Made by a program: the position numbers and the translations under genes. Positions 6,799 through 8,805 of a stretch of DNA of 8,805 nt are shown here, piece after piece; positions within the stretch are counted from its first letter, which is position 1; each line of letters starts with the position of its first letter. The notes under the pieces were generated by a model. The model saw only the letters and a list, made by a program, of their open reading frames with translations. It did not search any database and had not been told where the DNA came from. Source of the stretch: Prosthecobacter debontii (GTDB lineage: Bacteria > Verrucomicrobiota > Verrucomicrobiia > Verrucomicrobiales > Akkermansiaceae); assembly GCA_945885485.1 (NCBI GenBank), contig CAMCYT010000101.1, forward strand, positions 1-8,805. Reading direction: 5' to 3'.

Positions 6799-7641
6799 TC
6801 ATTTGGATTTCCCTCCCTTGGGAAGTTTTTTCTGTTCTGATATCAAGCGGCGTTCCACTTTCTTGAGGTCTTCAGAAGCGGGAAGATTTTCAGGGACGAT
6901 GTTCCGTTCGCCGAGCAGGTTACGGACATCGGTGTTGTTTTTCACGTGTTCGTGGCTAATTGCTTTTTCGGTGGAGAGGCCGTCGCGGCTGATGCTGAAG
7001 GTGGTGATTTCGTTGGCGAAGTCTTTTGCCTTGATGGTGATGGTTGGTAGGAAATCGGCAAGGGGGCGATTATCCGGCACTTTCAGGCGGGTCTTCATGT
7101 CCTGCGTGGTTTTGCCACCGAAGAGCGCCTGATCGCCCCTGCTGCGAATCAGTCCGAAACTGCGATCATCTCCTACTTTCTCGAAGATGAGTTTGGAGAG
7201 AAGTTTCTCGGATTCGGTCAGCTTCTTGCGGGCTTGCAAGCGCTCAACTTCAGCGATCCGAAGCTCGATGAGTTCTTGTTTGCGGGTTTGGAGAGCGAAG
7301 TATGTTTGGCAAAACGCGATTTCTTCCTTTGCGGGATCTCCGTTCTGGGCAACGAGATAGCACGCGTAGCGGGTGAGGGCAAAATCTTGGATTTTCCGTT
7401 GTCCGCCTTTGCCTAGAGGGATCATTTTACTGACCTCAGTAAAATGATCGGAGACCTTATGCTCAGAGGAATTGCAGGCTGTGGCGGCGCTCTCCACTAC
7501 CTTCTTGAAGTTCTGCCAATTGGTGTAACCAAGAGCCTTCTGAAGGTCGCGAGCCAACCAAAATTCCACACCGGACTCGAACTCGGTCTGGACGAGCTGT
7601 TCGAGTTCCGTGAGGAGTTTTGAAATGACTGATTTCTTCAT
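6799..7641 (-). CDS. dinD: DinD-family DNA damage-inducible protein D
   Basis: The 280-residue product is close to the roughly 275 residues of E. coli DinD. Family blocks are clear: a BRO-N-like segment FWLARDLQKALGYTNWQNF (27-45), DHFTEVSKMIPLGKGGQRKI (65-84), DFALTRYACYLVAQNGDP (86-103), AFCQTYFALQTRKQE (109-123), and the C-terminal NNTDVRNLL (235-243) with SEDLKKVERRL (256-266). A charged helical segment lies around 120-150. In E. coli, DinD is LexA-controlled and inhibits RecA-mediated strand exchange; that biochemical role is inferred here by family. The ATG lies only 16 bases after the dnaK stop, which points to co-transcription with dnaK rather than a separate SOS promoter. No LexA-type CTG-N10-CAG box is seen in the 16-base gap. 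A 30-bp palindrome lies inside the gene. The tail is lysine-rich (KKLPKGGKSK). Confidence 0.93.
   Translation of the reverse strand: MKKSVISKLLTELEQLVQTEFESGVEFWLARDLQKALGYTNWQNFKKVVESAATACNSSEHKVSDHFTEVSKMIPLGKGGQRKIQDFALTRYACYLVAQNGDPAKEEIAFCQTYFALQTRKQELIELRIAEVERLQARKKLTESEKLLSKLIFEKVGDDRSFGLIRSRGDQALFGGKTTQDMKTRLKVPDNRPLADFLPTITIKAKDFANEITTFSISRDGLSTEKAISHEHVKNNTDVRNLLGERNIVPENLPASEDLKKVERRLISEQKKLPKGGKSK
7420..7449. repeat. 30-bp near-perfect palindrome inside dinD
   Basis: The arms are GATCATTTTACTGA (7420-7433) and TCAGTAAAATGATC (7436-7449), fully complementary across a 2-base centre (CC on the plus strand). The palindrome lies about 190 bases into the coding sequence and encodes the conserved peptide DHFTEVSKMI. 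Part of the symmetry follows from the protein: His-Phe (CATTTT) and Lys-Met (AAAATG) codons are reverse complements. The extension through ACTGA/TCAGT and GATC is not required by the peptide. Confidence 0.92.
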
Positions 7642-7657
7642 GGCGGGGGTTCTCGGA

Positions 7658-8805
<1,148 letters not shown>

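Noticed and set aside
7426..7443. LexA/SOS box within the dinD palindrome
   Set aside because: The half-sites TACTG and CAGTA match the E. coli consensus, but they are 4 bases apart rather than 10 and the site lies well inside the gene. Kept only as a comment in the palindrome finding.

Overview
The window is a compact stretch of bacterial chromosome. Every confidently called gene lies on the minus strand, so transcription runs from high to low coordinates. The protein families, a CHASE2-type membrane protein, start codons without Shine-Dalgarno sequences and a CGCAAAG-type intergenic repeat suggest an environmental Gram-negative bacterium, possibly of the Verrucomicrobiota. That placement is inference from general resemblance and was not tested by a search. 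No tRNA, rRNA, CRISPR array, transposase or phage gene was seen, and no gene-free stretch exceeds about 170 bases.

In order of transcription, the right-hand part is a chaperone cluster: dnaK (5' end outside the window), a dinD-family gene starting 16 bases after dnaK, then groES and groEL separated by 36 bases. A strong intrinsic terminator (12-bp perfect stem, then a T-rich run) closes the chaperone block at about 4631-4662. DnaK and GroES/GroEL fold proteins. DinD belongs to the DNA-damage branch of stress physiology in E. coli, so its position between the two chaperone systems is notable.

Below the terminator comes a likely second operon: an M32 metallocarboxypeptidase, thymidylate kinase (tmk) 13 bases later, and a membrane protein with CHASE2-like sensor architecture 28 bases after tmk. 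The last protein has the sensor region and the three following membrane spans but no signalling output domain. After a 166-base spacer with short imperfect repeats comes argB, an N-acetylglutamate kinase carrying the sequence marks of the arginine-inhibited type. The first 52 bases may hold the 3' end of an unidentified plus-strand gene convergent with argB.

There is no evident novel multi-gene system. The best leads are a 30-bp near-perfect palindrome (14-bp arms) inside dinD, the dnaK-linked position of dinD, the output-less CHASE2-like protein, and the heptad repeat filling the groES-groEL spacer.
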